Shown piece after piece: positions 48,889 to 59,512 of a stretch of DNA of 64,000 nucleotides. Under the pieces are notes generated by a model. That model was not told where the DNA came from, ran no database searches, and worked only from the letters and a program-made list of their open reading frames with translations. Origin of the DNA: Alcaligenaceae bacterium (GTDB lineage Bacteria; Pseudomonadota; Gammaproteobacteria; Burkholderiales; Burkholderiaceae_B); NCBI GenBank assembly GCA_013416445.1, contig JACCER010000002.1:248001-312000 (forward strand), read 5' to 3'. The translations under genes were made by a program, and so were the position numbers. How positions within the stretch are numbered: the first letter of the stretch is position 1; each line of letters opens with the position of its first letter.

Positions 48889-49572
48889 CTATACAGCCCG
48901 AAACCCCACGCCCGACCAAAAATCGAGCACTACCTTGACCGTTTCATCGATACTTAAATTTGATGAATCGACCGTTTTTGCATCTGCTGCCGCAACCAGC
49001 GGCGCATTTGCACGTGTACGATCGCGCAAATCGCGCGACCGCATATCTTCTAACAGGTCGTCTAGGTTAGCAGAAAACCCCTTTTCCTTCAACTGCTTAC
49101 AACGTCTTTTCGCCCTTGCCTGAACATCAGCGACTAAAAATATCTTTAAAGGAGCTTCTGGAAAGACGACGGTGCCCATATCGCGACCATCGGCGACCAG
49201 TCCAGGCGCCTGCTGAAAAGCCCGCTGACGCTCGAGCAAGGCCAGGCGCAATGGCACGTAAGCAGCAATTTTTGAGGCCAGATTACCCACACTTTCGTGG
49301 CGTATCTGGTCAGCCACATCGACACCGGACAGCAGCACGCGTTCGCCCTGGAACTTGACGTCCAGGCCGTAGGCTGCCTGCGCCACCGCATTTTCGTCAT
49401 TGGGATCAATGCCTTGCTGCTGCACCGCCAAAGCCGTAAGGCGGTACAACGCGCCGCTGTCGAGCACTTCCCAGCCCAACGCCTGAGCCACACGGTGAGC
49501 GACAGTGCCCTTGCCTGAAGCCGTGGGGCCGTCTATGGCAATTACCGGAACCTGAAGCGACGCCACCGTCAT
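48889..49572 (-). CDS. cmk: Cytidylate kinase
   Basis: From ATG 49572 it is 227 residues. The P-loop is [18 protein letters not shown], and the lid/CMP-binding segment is [15 protein letters not shown]. It phosphorylates CMP and dCMP. Its ATG overlaps the aroA stop (ATGA). The upstream frame to 49629 is antisense-free but unconserved. Confidence 0.96.
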   Translation of the reverse strand: MTVASLQVPVIAIDGPTASGKGTVAHRVAQALGWEVLDSGALYRLTALAVQQQGIDPNDENAVAQAAYGLDVKFQGERVLLSGVDVADQIRHESVGNLASKIAAYVPLRLALLERQRAFQQAPGLVADGRDMGTVVFPEAPLKIFLVADVQARAKRRCKQLKEKGFSANLDDLLEDMRSRDLRDRTRANAPLVAAADAKTVDSSNLSIDETVKVVLDFWSGVGFRAV

Positions 49573-50894
49573 GCTCGCACCAATTGGCTGAACACCGAGA
49601 AGTACTCGGGAAACGTCTTGCTGACGCAATCCGGATCAAGAATGGTGATCGGGACAGGCCCAAACGCCGCCAGGGAAAAACACATGGCGATGCGATGATC
49701 ATCGTAGGTGACTATGCTGGCCGGCTTCCATTGCGACGGCTCCATCGGATACACCCTTATCCAGTCCGGCCCGGATTCCACTCGGGCGCCCAACTTTTCC
49801 AATTCAGTATGCATGGCATGGATGCGATCGGTTTCCTTGACCCGCCAGCTTGCAATATTGCGCAATGTGCACGGGCCATCGGCGTACAAGGCCAGCGTGG
49901 CGGCTGTCATGGCTGCATCGGGAATCAGGTTGAAGTCTTGGTCGAATGCCTTGAGCTTTTCGCCGCGCGCCACATGTACCCCGCGCACCTCGATGGAGTC
50001 CGCATGGCGAACCACGCCTGCCCCCATGGATTCAATCACGTCGGCAAAAGCCATATCGCCCTGTATGCTCTGCGAACCCGCACCATGGATATGCAAAGGG
50101 CCGCCACCTATGGCGCCCAGGGCCATGAAATAAGAAGCGGTAGAGGCGTCGCCTTCAATGTGAACCTTGCCTGGCGACTTGTAGCGCGCCCCGGCCGGCA
50201 CAGTAAAGCGTTGCCAGCCCTGGCGCTGTACCTGAACGCCAAACTGCGCCATCAGGTTCAGGGTGATCAGGATATAAGGCTGGGAGATCAGTTCGCCTTC
50301 CACTTCGATGATCAGGTCATGCGTGGCTGTACCGGTATGAATGGGAGCGGCCAGCAATAGCGCGGTAAGAAACTGGCTGGACACCGACCCTTTCACCCTG
50401 ACGGGCTCATTCCCCTGGATGGCGCCTGGCCCGATCAGCAGCGGCGGATAGCCGGGATTGCCCTGATATTGAATATTTGCGCCCAGCGCAACCAGTGCCG
50501 TGACCAGATCGCCGATGGGCCTTTCGTGCATGCGCGGCACGCCCGACAGGCGATAGTCGCCGCCCATCAGGGCCAGCGCCGCCGTCAAGGGCCGAAATGC
50601 CGTACCGGCATTGCCCAGAAACAGATCAGCCTGGCGCACGGCGAACGGCAAGCCGCCATGAACCCGGACCTGCGCGGTGCCGGTATCGTCGACTTGCACA
50701 CCCAATTGGCGCAATGCCGCCAGCATGACGCGCGTGTCGTCGGAATCGAGCAAACCATCAAGTTGTGTAACGCCATCGGCCAAGGCGGCCAGCAGCAGTA
50801 CCCGATTGGAAATACTTTTTGAGCCAGGTAAATTAATTTCGCCAGACGCCGTGCCTACCGGCTGCAAGCACACGCTAGGACTTGTTGTTGTCAT
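49569..50894 (-). CDS. aroA: 3-phosphoshikimate 1-carboxyvinyltransferase
   Basis: A 441-residue EPSP synthase, step six of the shikimate pathway. [20 protein letters not shown] and [19 protein letters not shown], with [10 protein letters not shown], mark the active site. The 4-base overlaps with tyrA and cmk show tight coupling in the aromatic operon. The class is by family similarity. Confidence 0.96.
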   Translation of the reverse strand: MTTTSPSVCLQPVGTASGEINLPGSKSISNRVLLLAALADGVTQLDGLLDSDDTRVMLAALRQLGVQVDDTGTAQVRVHGGLPFAVRQADLFLGNAGTAFRPLTAALALMGGDYRLSGVPRMHERPIGDLVTALVALGANIQYQGNPGYPPLLIGPGAIQGNEPVRVKGSVSSQFLTALLLAAPIHTGTATHDLIIEVEGELISQPYILITLNLMAQFGVQVQRQGWQRFTVPAGARYKSPGKVHIEGDASTASYFMALGAIGGGPLHIHGAGSQSIQGDMAFADVIESMGAGVVRHADSIEVRGVHVARGEKLKAFDQDFNLIPDAAMTAATLALYADGPCTLRNIASWRVKETDRIHAMHTELEKLGARVESGPDWIRVYPMEPSQWKPASIVTYDDHRIAMCFSLAAFGPVPITILDPDCVSKTFPEYFSVFSQLVRA

Positions 50895-51784
50895 GTCAAA
50901 CCGCTCCTGCTACCCCAAAAGCGGCGAGCCAGCGCCGCATGTTCCAGAAAATCCTGCAATTCAGTGCCGTCGGCGTTTTGCAAAGCCTGTTCAGCCCGCG
51001 ATAAAGCGGCCTTGACCTCTTGCAGTTCAGATAAGACCGCTGACCGATTGGCCAGAAAAATATCACGCCAAACCTCGGGCGAGCCGGCGGCAATACGCGT
51101 AAAGTCGCGAAACCCACTGCCGGCCAGCGCCATGCGCAAATCAGAATCATGCGCGGATGCCACCTGCCACATGAAAACCGAAGACAGTAGATGCGGCACA
51201 TGGCTGACTGAAGCCAGCGTGGTGTCGTGCACCTGCGCTCCCATTACCATGACGCGCGCACCGCAACATTCCCACACCCGCGTTAGAAAAGCCCTGGCTG
51301 CGCTGGGATTCTCGTCGAGTGGAGTAAGGACGACTGTACGCCCTTTGTACAGCCCCGCCTCGGCCGCCTGAGGGCCGGTTTTCTCGGCCCCGGCTATGGG
51401 GTGACCAGGAATGAACTGGCCGATACGGTCACCCAGGGCAGCCTTTGCCGCCTCGACCACATTGACCTTGGTGCTACCCGCGTCGGTGATAATCGTATCG
51501 GGTCGTAGAAATGGCCTGAGCTGGGCAAGTATGCTTGCCGTCGCCCCAACTGGCATCGCCAAAAGTATCAGGTCGGCCTGTTGCCCCGCTTGCTCGAGCG
51601 TGACGATGTCATCGATCAGCCCAAGTTCCAGCGCCTGTTCCAACGTAGCAGCCTGCCGCCCGACTCCAAGCACCCGCCCTACCGCGCCACGCTCTTTCAG
51701 CGCCGCGGCAAATGAGCCCCCTATCAAGCCTACGCCCACCACCGCCAATACCGGCACCAAAGGCGCCGCAACCACAGTATTCAT
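50891..51784 (-). CDS. tyrA: Prephenate dehydrogenase
   Basis: A 297-residue NAD(P)-binding enzyme: [20 protein letters not shown], with [12 protein letters not shown] and [14 protein letters not shown]. It makes 4-hydroxyphenylpyruvate (or arogenate-derived tyrosine) for tyrosine synthesis. It is a stand-alone enzyme with no chorismate mutase domain; pheA carries that. Substrate preference is not shown. Confidence 0.93.
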   Translation of the reverse strand: MNTVVAAPLVPVLAVVGVGLIGGSFAAALKERGAVGRVLGVGRQAATLEQALELGLIDDIVTLEQAGQQADLILLAMPVGATASILAQLRPFLRPDTIITDAGSTKVNVVEAAKAALGDRIGQFIPGHPIAGAEKTGPQAAEAGLYKGRTVVLTPLDENPSAARAFLTRVWECCGARVMVMGAQVHDTTLASVSHVPHLLSSVFMWQVASAHDSDLRMALAGSGFRDFTRIAAGSPEVWRDIFLANRSAVLSELQEVKAALSRAEQALQNADGTELQDFLEHAALARRFWGSRSGLT

Positions 51785-51796
51785 GCGCGATCCGTG

Positions 51797-52882
51797 CTAC
51801 TGGCTGGGATAAGAACCCAACACCTTGAAGAAGGCGACCTGTTTTTTAAGGTCGGCTAAAGTCTGGGCCACTGCCGGTTCGTTAAGATGCCCCTGCAGAT
51901 CGACATAAAAATAATATTCCCACTGCCCAGTACGCGCCGGCCGGGATTCCAGCCGCGTCATTGAGACCTTGTTGGCAGCCAGCGGCGCCAGCATATCGTA
52001 GACGGCGCCTGCACGATTTGGCACAGCCAGGATAATGCTGGTTTTGTCGCGACCGCTGGGCAGGGTTTCAATAGCGCCCACAGCCAGGAACCGAGTCCGG
52101 TTTTGAGGATCGTCCTGGATGCCAGAGGCTACCACTTGCAAATCCCAGGCTTGCGCCGCCGTTGCGCCAGCAATAGCTGCAACGGTAGGGTCTTGCGACG
52201 CAATACGGGCGGCTTCGCCGTTACTGGACGCCGCGTCGCGCATGAGCTTGGGGCAATGCTGAGTCAGCCAGGCCTGGCACTGAGCCAGTGCCTGCGGGTG
52301 CGCCATAATGCGAGTCACGCCATCAAGGGTGCCTGATTGCGTCATGAGATTGTGATGAATTTTGATGGAACGCTCGCCCAATACCTTGAGCGGCGAATTC
52401 AGCAATAAATCCAGCGTACGATTTACCGCTCCTTCGGTGGAGTTTTCGACTGGCACCATGCCCACATCGGCCTGCCCTGCCTCTACGGCGCGAAAGACCT
52501 CATCAAACGAGTCACAGCGGACCCGCGTGACCGCATGGCCGAAATGTTCCAGTGCCGCCTGTTCGGAAAACGACCCCTGCGGCCCCAGGTAGGCAACCGT
52601 CAGGACACTTTCCAGCCCGCGACAGGTGGAAATGATTTGCGTCCAGACGGCATCAATGGCCTGGGCCGTGAACGGCCCCTGGTTAAGCGACTGCAAACGG
52701 CGTATGACCATGGCTTCGCGCTCAGGCTTGAGCACTGGACCATCAAGGTCAAAATCAAGTTTGATGTCGCCCACTGCCTGTGCAGCCTTGGCGCGTTGAT
52801 TCAACAAACCAAGAATCTGCTCGTCGAGGGTATCGATTTGCTGGCGTAGGGGGAGTAAGCGACTTTGCAAAGAATCAGCCAT
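51797..52882 (-). CDS. pheA: Bifunctional chorismate mutase / prephenate dehydratase
   Basis: 361 residues: AroQ mutase (about 5-90), prephenate dehydratase (about 93-275, [20 protein letters not shown] and [16 protein letters not shown]), and a regulatory ACT domain (about 280-361, [19 protein letters not shown]). It leads to phenylalanine and is likely feedback-inhibited through the ACT domain. It overlaps serC by 8 bases. Confidence 0.95.
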   Translation of the reverse strand: MADSLQSRLLPLRQQIDTLDEQILGLLNQRAKAAQAVGDIKLDFDLDGPVLKPEREAMVIRRLQSLNQGPFTAQAIDAVWTQIISTCRGLESVLTVAYLGPQGSFSEQAALEHFGHAVTRVRCDSFDEVFRAVEAGQADVGMVPVENSTEGAVNRTLDLLLNSPLKVLGERSIKIHHNLMTQSGTLDGVTRIMAHPQALAQCQAWLTQHCPKLMRDAASSNGEAARIASQDPTVAAIAGATAAQAWDLQVVASGIQDDPQNRTRFLAVGAIETLPSGRDKTSIILAVPNRAGAVYDMLAPLAANKVSMTRLESRPARTGQWEYYFYVDLQGHLNEPAVAQTLADLKKQVAFFKVLGSYPSQ

Positions 52883-54002
52883 GGCGGTGTTCGAAATCCT
52901 GCATAAATGAAATCAAAGCCTGAACGCCTTCCAGAGGAACGGCGTTGTAAATGGAAGCGCGCATGCCGCCTACGCTTTTATGCCCTTTCAACTGCATGAG
53001 GCCGGCGGCTTCGGCCTGTGCCAGGAACTCGCTGTTCAAGGCTTCATCGTGCAGAAAAAACGGCACATTCATGCGCGAACGCACGGCGGCATGCACTGGG
53101 CTACGATAAAGGCCGGAGCCATCCAGGCAGGCGTACAAGGCTTGCGACTTGGCAATATTGGCTTGTTCGATTGCCGCCACGCCGCCCTGCCGAAGCAGCC
53201 ACTTGAACACGAGCCCAGCGATGTAAATGGCATAGGTTGGAGGCGTATTGAACATGGAGCTGGCGCCGGCCACATTCGCGTAATCAAACGCTGACGGGCA
53301 AACAGCAAGCGCATGGCCCAGCAGGTCGCGGCGCACGATCACGATCGTAACACCAGCTGGGCCTGCGTTTTTCTGGGCGCCGGCGTACACCATAGCAGCC
53401 TTTGAGAAGTCGATGGGGCGCGATAAAAAATGCGATGAAGCATCTACCACCAGCGGCACATCGGGTGCGCCCAGTGCGGCCATGTCGGGCCAGCTGACGA
53501 ACTCAACCCCGCCTATGGTCTCGTTGCTGCATAAATGCAAATAAGACGCGTCTGGGCGCGGCTGCCAACTGTTGGCTGCTGGAAACCAGGTCCAGGGCGC
53601 CTGTTTGACGCCATCAAGGACTTTTTCAGCGCCACTGGAAGCTGCTACGGCAATATCGCCGTAACGCTGGGCTTCTTTGTGCGATTTGTTCGACCAGATG
53701 CCTGACAAGACATAGTCAGCCTTGCCTGCGCCGCCGCGACCGATCAAGTTCAAGGGCACGATAGCGTTTTCGGCTGTAGCGCCGCCCTGCATGAACAAGA
53801 CCTCGTAGTCGTCGGGCACGGCAAGCAATTCGCGCAGATCGGCTTCGGCTTCGTCGCGTATCTGGGTAAATTGCTTGCCTCGATGGCTCATTTCCATGAC
53901 CGACATGCCGCAACCGCGCCAGTCAGTCATTTCAGCGGCTGCCTGTTGCAGCACTTCCAGTGGCAAGGCCGAAGGGCCTGCCGAAAAATTCCATGGCCGC
54001 AT
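52875..54002 (-). CDS. serC: Phosphoserine aminotransferase
   Basis: A 375-residue PLP enzyme for serine and pyridoxine synthesis. The N-terminus is [20 protein letters not shown], the PLP lysine is in [12 protein letters not shown], and [15 protein letters not shown] is present. It sits between gyrA and pheA, as in Bordetella. Its ATG shares one base with the gyrA stop (TGATG). Confidence 0.96.
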   Translation of the reverse strand: MRPWNFSAGPSALPLEVLQQAAAEMTDWRGCGMSVMEMSHRGKQFTQIRDEAEADLRELLAVPDDYEVLFMQGGATAENAIVPLNLIGRGGAGKADYVLSGIWSNKSHKEAQRYGDIAVAASSGAEKVLDGVKQAPWTWFPAANSWQPRPDASYLHLCSNETIGGVEFVSWPDMAALGAPDVPLVVDASSHFLSRPIDFSKAAMVYAGAQKNAGPAGVTIVIVRRDLLGHALAVCPSAFDYANVAGASSMFNTPPTYAIYIAGLVFKWLLRQGGVAAIEQANIAKSQALYACLDGSGLYRSPVHAAVRSRMNVPFFLHDEALNSEFLAQAEAAGLMQLKGHKSVGGMRASIYNAVPLEGVQALISFMQDFEHRHG

Positions 54003-56719
54003 CAGTTGTCGTCCTCGGGAGCGTTATGATCATCAACGTCAGCTTCATCAGGACCGGAATCAGCCTGGTCGATGTTGGGTGATGCGCTTGCCGCGTCGGG
54101 CACAGCACCATTGCTGCCGTCATCGTCGTCGCCATCAGTTTCGTCGTCGGCATCGCTTTCAACCACGCGGCGCACACCTTGCAATACGCTGTTTTCGTCA
54201 ACGTTGATCAAAGTAACGCCCTGGGTGGCGCGACCCATTTCGCGGATTTCGGAAACACGGGTGCGAACCAGCACACCACCAGTGGTTATGAGCATGATTT
54301 CGTCGGATGGTTCGACCAGCACAGCGCCAACAACCTTGCCGTTGCGGGCTGAGGTCTGGATGGCGATCATGCCCTTGGTGCCGCGGCCGTGACGCGTGTA
54401 TTCCAGTATGGACGTACGCTTGCCAAAACCGTTTTCCGTGGCGGTGAGCACGCTTTGCGTTTCGTCGCCGGCGACCAGCATGGCAATTACCGACTGCCCT
54501 TCTTCGAGCATCATGCCACGTACGCCGCGAGCAGTGCGACCCATGGGGCGTACATCGTTTTCGTCGAAGCGAACCGCTTTGCCCGCATCGGAGAACAGCA
54601 TGACATCGTGCTTGCCATCAGTAAGGTCGGCGCCGATCAGGTAATCGCCTTCATCCAGGGCAACAGCAATAATGCCTGCCTTGCGCGGATTGGAGAAATC
54701 GGACAGTGTGGTTTTTTTGACGGTGCCGCGCGAGGTGGCCATGAACACATAGTGGTCTTCGCTGAATTCTTTTACAGCCAGAACCACGGTGATTTTCTCG
54801 CCGTCGACCAGCGGGAACATATTCACAATAGGACGGCCACGCGAATTGCGCGAGCCCTGCGGTACTTCCCACACTTTGAGCCAGTACAGGCGCCCACGAT
54901 CAGAGAAACACAACAGATAGTCGTGCGTATTGGCAATGAACAACTGGTCTATCCAGTCGTCTTCCTTCATGGCGGTAGCCTGCTTGCCCCGTCCGCCACG
55001 TTTTTGCGCACGGTATTCAGACAGCGGCTGGCTTTTTATATAGCCGGTTTGCGACAAGGTGACCACCATGTCCATGGGTGTGATCAGGTCTTCGGTGTCG
55101 AGCTCAGTGGCGTTATATTCGATCTCGGAGCGGCGCTCGTCTTTGGCGTTGGTGGAGAACTCGAGTTTGATTGCCACCAATTCGTCGCTAATAATGGTGG
55201 TGATGCGCTCTGGACGAGCCAGGATATCGAGCAAATCGGCGATGGTCGCCATGATGTCTTTGTATTCGCCGACGATCTTGTCCTGCTCGAGGCCGGTCAA
55301 GCGTTGCAAGCGCATATTCAGAATTTCTTGCGCCTGGGTATCGCTTAAGCGATACATGCCATCGCCCTGCAAGCCGAACCCTGCAGGCAGGTTCTCGGGA
55401 CGGTACGCGGCGCGCCCTCCGGGAGTTTCGCCCTCGTCGGCACGCGACAGCATTTCGCGTACCAGCGACGAATCCCAGGAACGAGCCATCAGGTCTTGGC
55501 GGGCCACCGGTGGCGTTGGAGCCGCTTTGATAATCGCGATGAAGTCGTCGATATTGGCCAGGGCCACCGCCAGGCCTTCCAGCACATGGCCACGCTCGCG
55601 AGCCTTGCGCAATTGGAACACCGTTCGGCGCGTAACGACCTCGCGACGGTGGAACAGGAAGTACTCGACCATTTGCTTCAGGTTCAGCAAGCGTGGCTGG
55701 CCATCGACCAGAGCCACCATGTTCATGCCGAAGGTATCTTGAAGCTGGGTATGCTTGTACAGGTTATTGAGTATGACTTCCGGGACTTCACCACGCTTGA
55801 GTTCAATGACCAGGCGCATGCCGTCTTTGTCGGACTCGTCGCGAATATCGGAAATGCCCTCGATTTTCTTTTCGTTGACGAGCTCGGCAATTCTTTCCTG
55901 CAAGGTCTTCTTGTTGACCTGGTAGGGAATGGCATCGATGACGATAGACTGGCGATTACCCCTTTCCATGTCTTCGAAGTGCGTCTTGGCGCGCATGATG
56001 ACGCGCCCACGACCAGTGCGATAGCCTTCGCGCACCCCCGACATGCCATAGATGATGCCCCCAGTAGGGAAGTCGGGCGCCGGGATCAGTTCGATCAGTT
56101 CGTCGATGGTGCAATCGGGGTTGCGCAAACAGTGCAGGCAGCCTTCTATGACCTCGGACAGGTTATGCGGAGGAATATTCGTAGCCATGCCCACGGCGAT
56201 GCCCGAGCTGCCATTGACCAGCAGGTTGGGCAGACGCGAAGGCAACAACAAGGGTTCTTGTTCGCTGCCATCGTAGTTGGGGCCGAAGTCCACGGTTTCC
56301 TGGTCGATGTCGGCCAGGAGTTCGTGCGAGATCTTGGACAGGCGTATTTCGGTATAACGCATGGCAGCCGGATTATCGCCGTCGATGGAGCCAAAGTTGC
56401 CCTGACCATCGACCAACATATAGCGCAGTGAAAAGTCCTGGGCCATACGGACGATGGTGTCATATACAGCCGAGTCGCCATGAGGGTGATACTTACCGAT
56501 TACATCACCAACAATACGCGCCGACTTCTTGTAAGCTCGGTTCCAGTCGTTATTCAGTTCGTGCATGGCGAACAAAACCCGCCGGTGCACTGGTTTGAGG
56601 CCATCCCGAACGTCCGGTAAGGCACGCCCCACAATTACGCTCATGGCGTAATCAAGGTAACTGCGGCGCATTTCCTCTTCCAACGAAATTGGAAGGGTCT
56701 CCTTGGCAAAGGAATCCAT
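54002..56719 (-). CDS. gyrA: DNA gyrase subunit A
   Basis: 905 residues. The catalytic Tyr122 is in MRYTEIRL, and the quinolone region GDSAVYDTI has Ser83 and Asp87 as in susceptible E. coli. The GyrA box is [10 protein letters not shown]-terminal beta-pinwheel repeats are followed by a strongly acidic tail (about 855-905). Gyrase introduces negative supercoils. It heads a long co-directional block starting with serC. Confidence 0.97.
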   Translation of the reverse strand: MDSFAKETLPISLEEEMRRSYLDYAMSVIVGRALPDVRDGLKPVHRRVLFAMHELNNDWNRAYKKSARIVGDVIGKYHPHGDSAVYDTIVRMAQDFSLRYMLVDGQGNFGSIDGDNPAAMRYTEIRLSKISHELLADIDQETVDFGPNYDGSEQEPLLLPSRLPNLLVNGSSGIAVGMATNIPPHNLSEVIEGCLHCLRNPDCTIDELIELIPAPDFPTGGIIYGMSGVREGYRTGRGRVIMRAKTHFEDMERGNRQSIVIDAIPYQVNKKTLQERIAELVNEKKIEGISDIRDESDKDGMRLVIELKRGEVPEVILNNLYKHTQLQDTFGMNMVALVDGQPRLLNLKQMVEYFLFHRREVVTRRTVFQLRKARERGHVLEGLAVALANIDDFIAIIKAAPTPPVARQDLMARSWDSSLVREMLSRADEGETPGGRAAYRPENLPAGFGLQGDGMYRLSDTQAQEILNMRLQRLTGLEQDKIVGEYKDIMATIADLLDILARPERITTIISDELVAIKLEFSTNAKDERRSEIEYNATELDTEDLITPMDMVVTLSQTGYIKSQPLSEYRAQKRGGRGKQATAMKEDDWIDQLFIANTHDYLLCFSDRGRLYWLKVWEVPQGSRNSRGRPIVNMFPLVDGEKITVVLAVKEFSEDHYVFMATSRGTVKKTTLSDFSNPRKAGIIAVALDEGDYLIGADLTDGKHDVMLFSDAGKAVRFDENDVRPMGRTARGVRGMMLEEGQSVIAMLVAGDETQSVLTATENGFGKRTSILEYTRHGRGTKGMIAIQTSARNGKVVGAVLVEPSDEIMLITTGGVLVRTRVSEIREMGRATQGVTLINVDENSVLQGVRRVVESDADDETDGDDDDGSNGAVPDAASASPNIDQADSGPDEADVDDHNAPEDDN

Positions 56720-57137
56720 AGATTGTCTAAAACGTAAAAATCATAAAACTGGGCCGATGACGGGCGAATAGGAAATTCTAACACTTGCACCTGAACTAAC
56801 ACCTCGGCTTACATAGAGCCGAGCGCCATATAAGCCAAACTGGCTTAAATGCAGCGCTTGCCGTGTGTTGCTCACAAAACACATTAAGGCACTGCCCTTG
56901 TTGCTAAAAACCAACAATAAGCCGGCGGTTACAGTAGAAATCCCAATATCTAGTCAATATGAACCGCTGGGGCTTAACTAACCAGGCAAAAATGCCGTAA
57001 GATTCGCCCTAACACGCATGAAACCCAGCGCAATTCTTTGATTGACTCATAGCGTTGCTATACTGGCTCCGTTTTCTTGATATGCGGCGGGGGTTCGCTG
57101 CGGTCACTTACCAGCATTAAGCTCAACGAGGAGAAAC
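56720..57137. promoter_or_regulatory. gyrA/ompA divergent intergenic region
   Basis: A 418-base gap holding both promoters. Near ompA, TTTGAT (57037-57042) and TATACT (57059-57064) with a 16-base spacer could be the -35 and -10. Near gyrA there is an inverted repeat CTCGGCT (56803-56809) / AGCCGAG (56817-56823), possibly in the gyrA 5' leader. No small gene is apparent. Confidence 0.45.
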
Positions 57138-57722
57138 ATGAACAAACCCTCCAAAATCGCACTTGCACTCGCCATTGCAGCCACTTCGGCTACTGGCGCA
57201 GTATCTGCGCAAACTGTCGATAACTGGCAAAATCCGTTTGGCAACGTTTGGAAAAACGGCACTAACGAATTGTGCTGGCGCGACAACTTCTGGACTCCAG
57301 CTACCGGTATCGCCGGTTGCGACGGCGTGCCAGTAGCTCAGGCCGAGGCTCCAGTGGTTGCTCCTACAGCAACCAAGGTTGTCTTGAACGCTGACACCTT
57401 CTTCGACTTCGACAAAGCAACACTGAAGCCTGAAGGCCGTCAAATCCTTGACCAAGTTGCCGCACAAGCCAACACGGTCAATCTGGAAACGCTTATTGCA
57501 ACTGGTCATACCGACTCCATCGGTACAGAAAAGTACAACCAAGGCCTGTCCGAGCGCCGTGCCAACACGGTCAAGAACTACCTGGTCAGCAAAGGCATCC
57601 CTGCCGACCGCATCTATGCTGAAGGCAAAGGCGAACTCAGCCCTGTTGCCACCAACAAGACTCGCGAAGGTCGCGCACAGAACCGTCGCGTAGAGATCGA
57701 AATCGTTGGCGTTCGCAAGTAA
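57138..57722 (+). CDS. ompA: OmpA-family outer-membrane protein
   Basis: 194 residues: signal peptide 1-24 (cleavage after AVSA), a short Cys-containing linker (CWRDNFW, CDG), then a peptidoglycan-binding OmpA_C domain (about 80-190, FFDFDKATLKPEG, GHTDSIGTEKYNQGLSERRA). It lacks the eight-stranded barrel of E. coli OmpA and matches the short Bordetella-type OmpA. It probably ties the outer membrane to the wall. An AGGAG site precedes the ATG. Confidence 0.93.
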   Translation: MNKPSKIALALAIAATSATGAVSAQTVDNWQNPFGNVWKNGTNELCWRDNFWTPATGIAGCDGVPVAQAEAPVVAPTATKVVLNADTFFDFDKATLKPEGRQILDQVAAQANTVNLETLIATGHTDSIGTEKYNQGLSERRANTVKNYLVSKGIPADRIYAEGKGELSPVATNKTREGRAQNRRVEIEIVGVRK

Positions 57723-57757
57723 TACTTTGCAGTAATACTTGTTGCGTTAAACGCTAC

Positions 57758-57788
57758 AATAAGGGCTCCGCACTGCGGAGCCCTTATT
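57758..57788 (+). terminator. Terminator hairpin after ompA
   Basis: AATAAGGGCTCCGC and GCGGAGCCCTTATT form a 14-bp perfect stem with a 3-base loop, 35 bases after the ompA stop. The stem ends in TTATT rather than a long T-run. Confidence 0.75.
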
Positions 57789-57852
57789 CGTTGGCTGGCC
57801 GATACGCCCGTTTCTTGCGCCAACGCTTTATTCACCCGCTACGGAACAGCCC

Positions 57853-58587
57853 ATGAACGCAACCACAACTTCCGCTCCCAGCCATACGCCCAATGTAGAC
57901 CAGGCCGAACTCGACAAGTTCAGTGCGCTGGCTTCGCGCTGGTGGGACCCGGAAAGTGAATTCAAGCCTCTGCATGCCATTAATCCGTTACGTCTCGGCT
58001 GGATCACTGACCTTGCCGGCCCGCTGGCGGGTAAAAAAATCATCGACGTGGGCTGTGGCGGCGGAATACTGGCTGAAAGCATGGCGAAGGCGGGCGCCCA
58101 GGTCACTGGCATAGACCTGGCCGAAAAATCACTGACGGTTGCCCGGTTGCACGGACTGGAATCGGGCGTGCAGGTCGATTACAAAGCCATCAGCGCAGAA
58201 CAGATGGCCACTGAACAAGCCGGCCAGTTCGATATCGTTACCTGCATGGAAATGCTTGAACATGTACCCGATCCGGGCTCTATCGTGCAAGCTTGCGCCA
58301 CCCTGGTCAAGCCGGGCGGCTGGGTATTTTTCTCCACCCTCAACCGTAACCCCAAGTCTTTCCTGTTCGCCATTGTTGGCGCCGAATACCTGCTGCGCCT
58401 GCTGCCCAAGGGTACGCACAGCTATGAAAGCTTCATCAAGCCCAGCGAACTCACTGCCTCGGCACGGCACGCCGGCCTGGTGGCAACTACCCTGGCAGGC
58501 ATGGAATACAACCCTCTTACCGATTTGTACAAAATCACCCGCGATACTTCCGTCAATTACCTTTTGGCGACTCGTCGCGAGGGCTGA
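57853..58587 (+). CDS. ubiG: Ubiquinone biosynthesis O-methyltransferase
   Basis: 244 residues, a SAM-dependent O-methyltransferase that acts twice in ubiquinone synthesis. Motif I is DVGCGGG (65-71), and the [12 protein letters not shown] start and NYLLATRR end are typical UbiG. It lies between ompA and gph, the usual order in this family. gph follows after 5 bases. Confidence 0.95.
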   Translation: MNATTTSAPSHTPNVDQAELDKFSALASRWWDPESEFKPLHAINPLRLGWITDLAGPLAGKKIIDVGCGGGILAESMAKAGAQVTGIDLAEKSLTVARLHGLESGVQVDYKAISAEQMATEQAGQFDIVTCMEMLEHVPDPGSIVQACATLVKPGGWVFFSTLNRNPKSFLFAIVGAEYLLRLLPKGTHSYESFIKPSELTASARHAGLVATTLAGMEYNPLTDLYKITRDTSVNYLLATRREG

Positions 58588-58592
58588 TACTC

Positions 58593-59264
58593 ATGCAAAA
58601 ACTTGTTCTATTCGATTTCGATGGCACGCTAGCCGATACCGCCCCCGACCTCGCGGCGGCAGCCAACAGGCAACGGGCCCGCAAAGGCCTGCCGCCCTTA
58701 CCCTATGCAGATTTGCGCCCTTACGCCTCGCACGGTGTGCGTGGCCTGCTGAAAGCCGGGCTCGATATGGACACCACCCACCCCGAATTCGAAACCTGCC
58801 GCGAGCAATTCCTGGAAGACTACGAACAAAACATGACCACGCTCAGCGTCCTGTTCCCGGGCATAAAGCCGCTGCTGGCCAAGCTCAAGGAAAGCGGTTA
58901 CGCATGGGGCATAGTCACCAACAAAATGGAATACTTGGCCATTCCCCTGGTTGTGCATTTGGGGTTATATACCGATTGCGTGGTTACAGTAGGCGGCGAC
59001 ACTACTAACCACTCCAAGCCTCACCCGGCGCCACTGTTGCATGCTGCACAAGTCGCCGGATTTGCCCCTAGCGACTGCATTTACGTGGGCGACGACGAAC
59101 GCGACATCATCGCCGGCAAGGCCGCCGGCATGGCTACCATCGTGGCCGCCTATGGCTATTGCGGTGACGAGGCCCCGCTAACCGACTGGCAAGCCGACGC
59201 TATCGCGGCAACTCCTGAAGATATCTGGCCAGCAATCCAACACTGGGCCGCTGCAAGCAACTAG
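58593..59264 (+). CDS. gph: Phosphoglycolate phosphatase
   Basis: 223 residues of the HAD superfamily. The nucleophile and acid aspartates are Asp8 and Asp10 in FDFDGTLADT, motif II/III are VTNK and SKPHPAPLL, and motif IV is VGDDERD. It removes phosphate from 2-phosphoglycolate, a product of DNA repair and other metabolism. It follows ubiG closely, so co-expression is likely. Confidence 0.93.
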   Translation: MQKLVLFDFDGTLADTAPDLAAAANRQRARKGLPPLPYADLRPYASHGVRGLLKAGLDMDTTHPEFETCREQFLEDYEQNMTTLSVLFPGIKPLLAKLKESGYAWGIVTNKMEYLAIPLVVHLGLYTDCVVTVGGDTTNHSKPHPAPLLHAAQVAGFAPSDCIYVGDDERDIIAGKAAGMATIVAAYGYCGDEAPLTDWQADAIAATPEDIWPAIQHWAAASN

Positions 59265-59512
59265 GCCAGGCGCCGATTTTCGATATCAACCTTGCTCCCA
59301 AAAATTATCACGCAGTTGATCGGGAGCACCCCGGAATCAAGAAGCCCGCTTAGCCATTAAGCATATGGCGTGCATGGCTCACCAAAAAAAACCATGATTT
59401 CATGGAAATTTTGCGCTGACACCGGGCCCATGCACTATTATTTAGTTCTAAAATAAGGACACACTATATTCATTTGGTAACAATTCCATAAAACCGCTGA
59501 AGGAACGCGTAC
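59265..59512. other. Junction between core genome and accessory segment
   Basis: No gene is seen. Possible promoter hexamers TTGCGC (59411-59416) and TATTAT (59436-59441) have a 19-base spacer, slightly long. A small palindrome CCATGATTTCATGG lies at 59392-59405. An AAGGA site precedes the metalloprotease ATG. Confidence 0.35.

Noticed and set aside
57042-57064. TTGACT as the ompA -35
   Set aside because: Only 11 bases separate it from TATACT, too short for a sigma70 promoter; TTTGAT at 57037 fits better.
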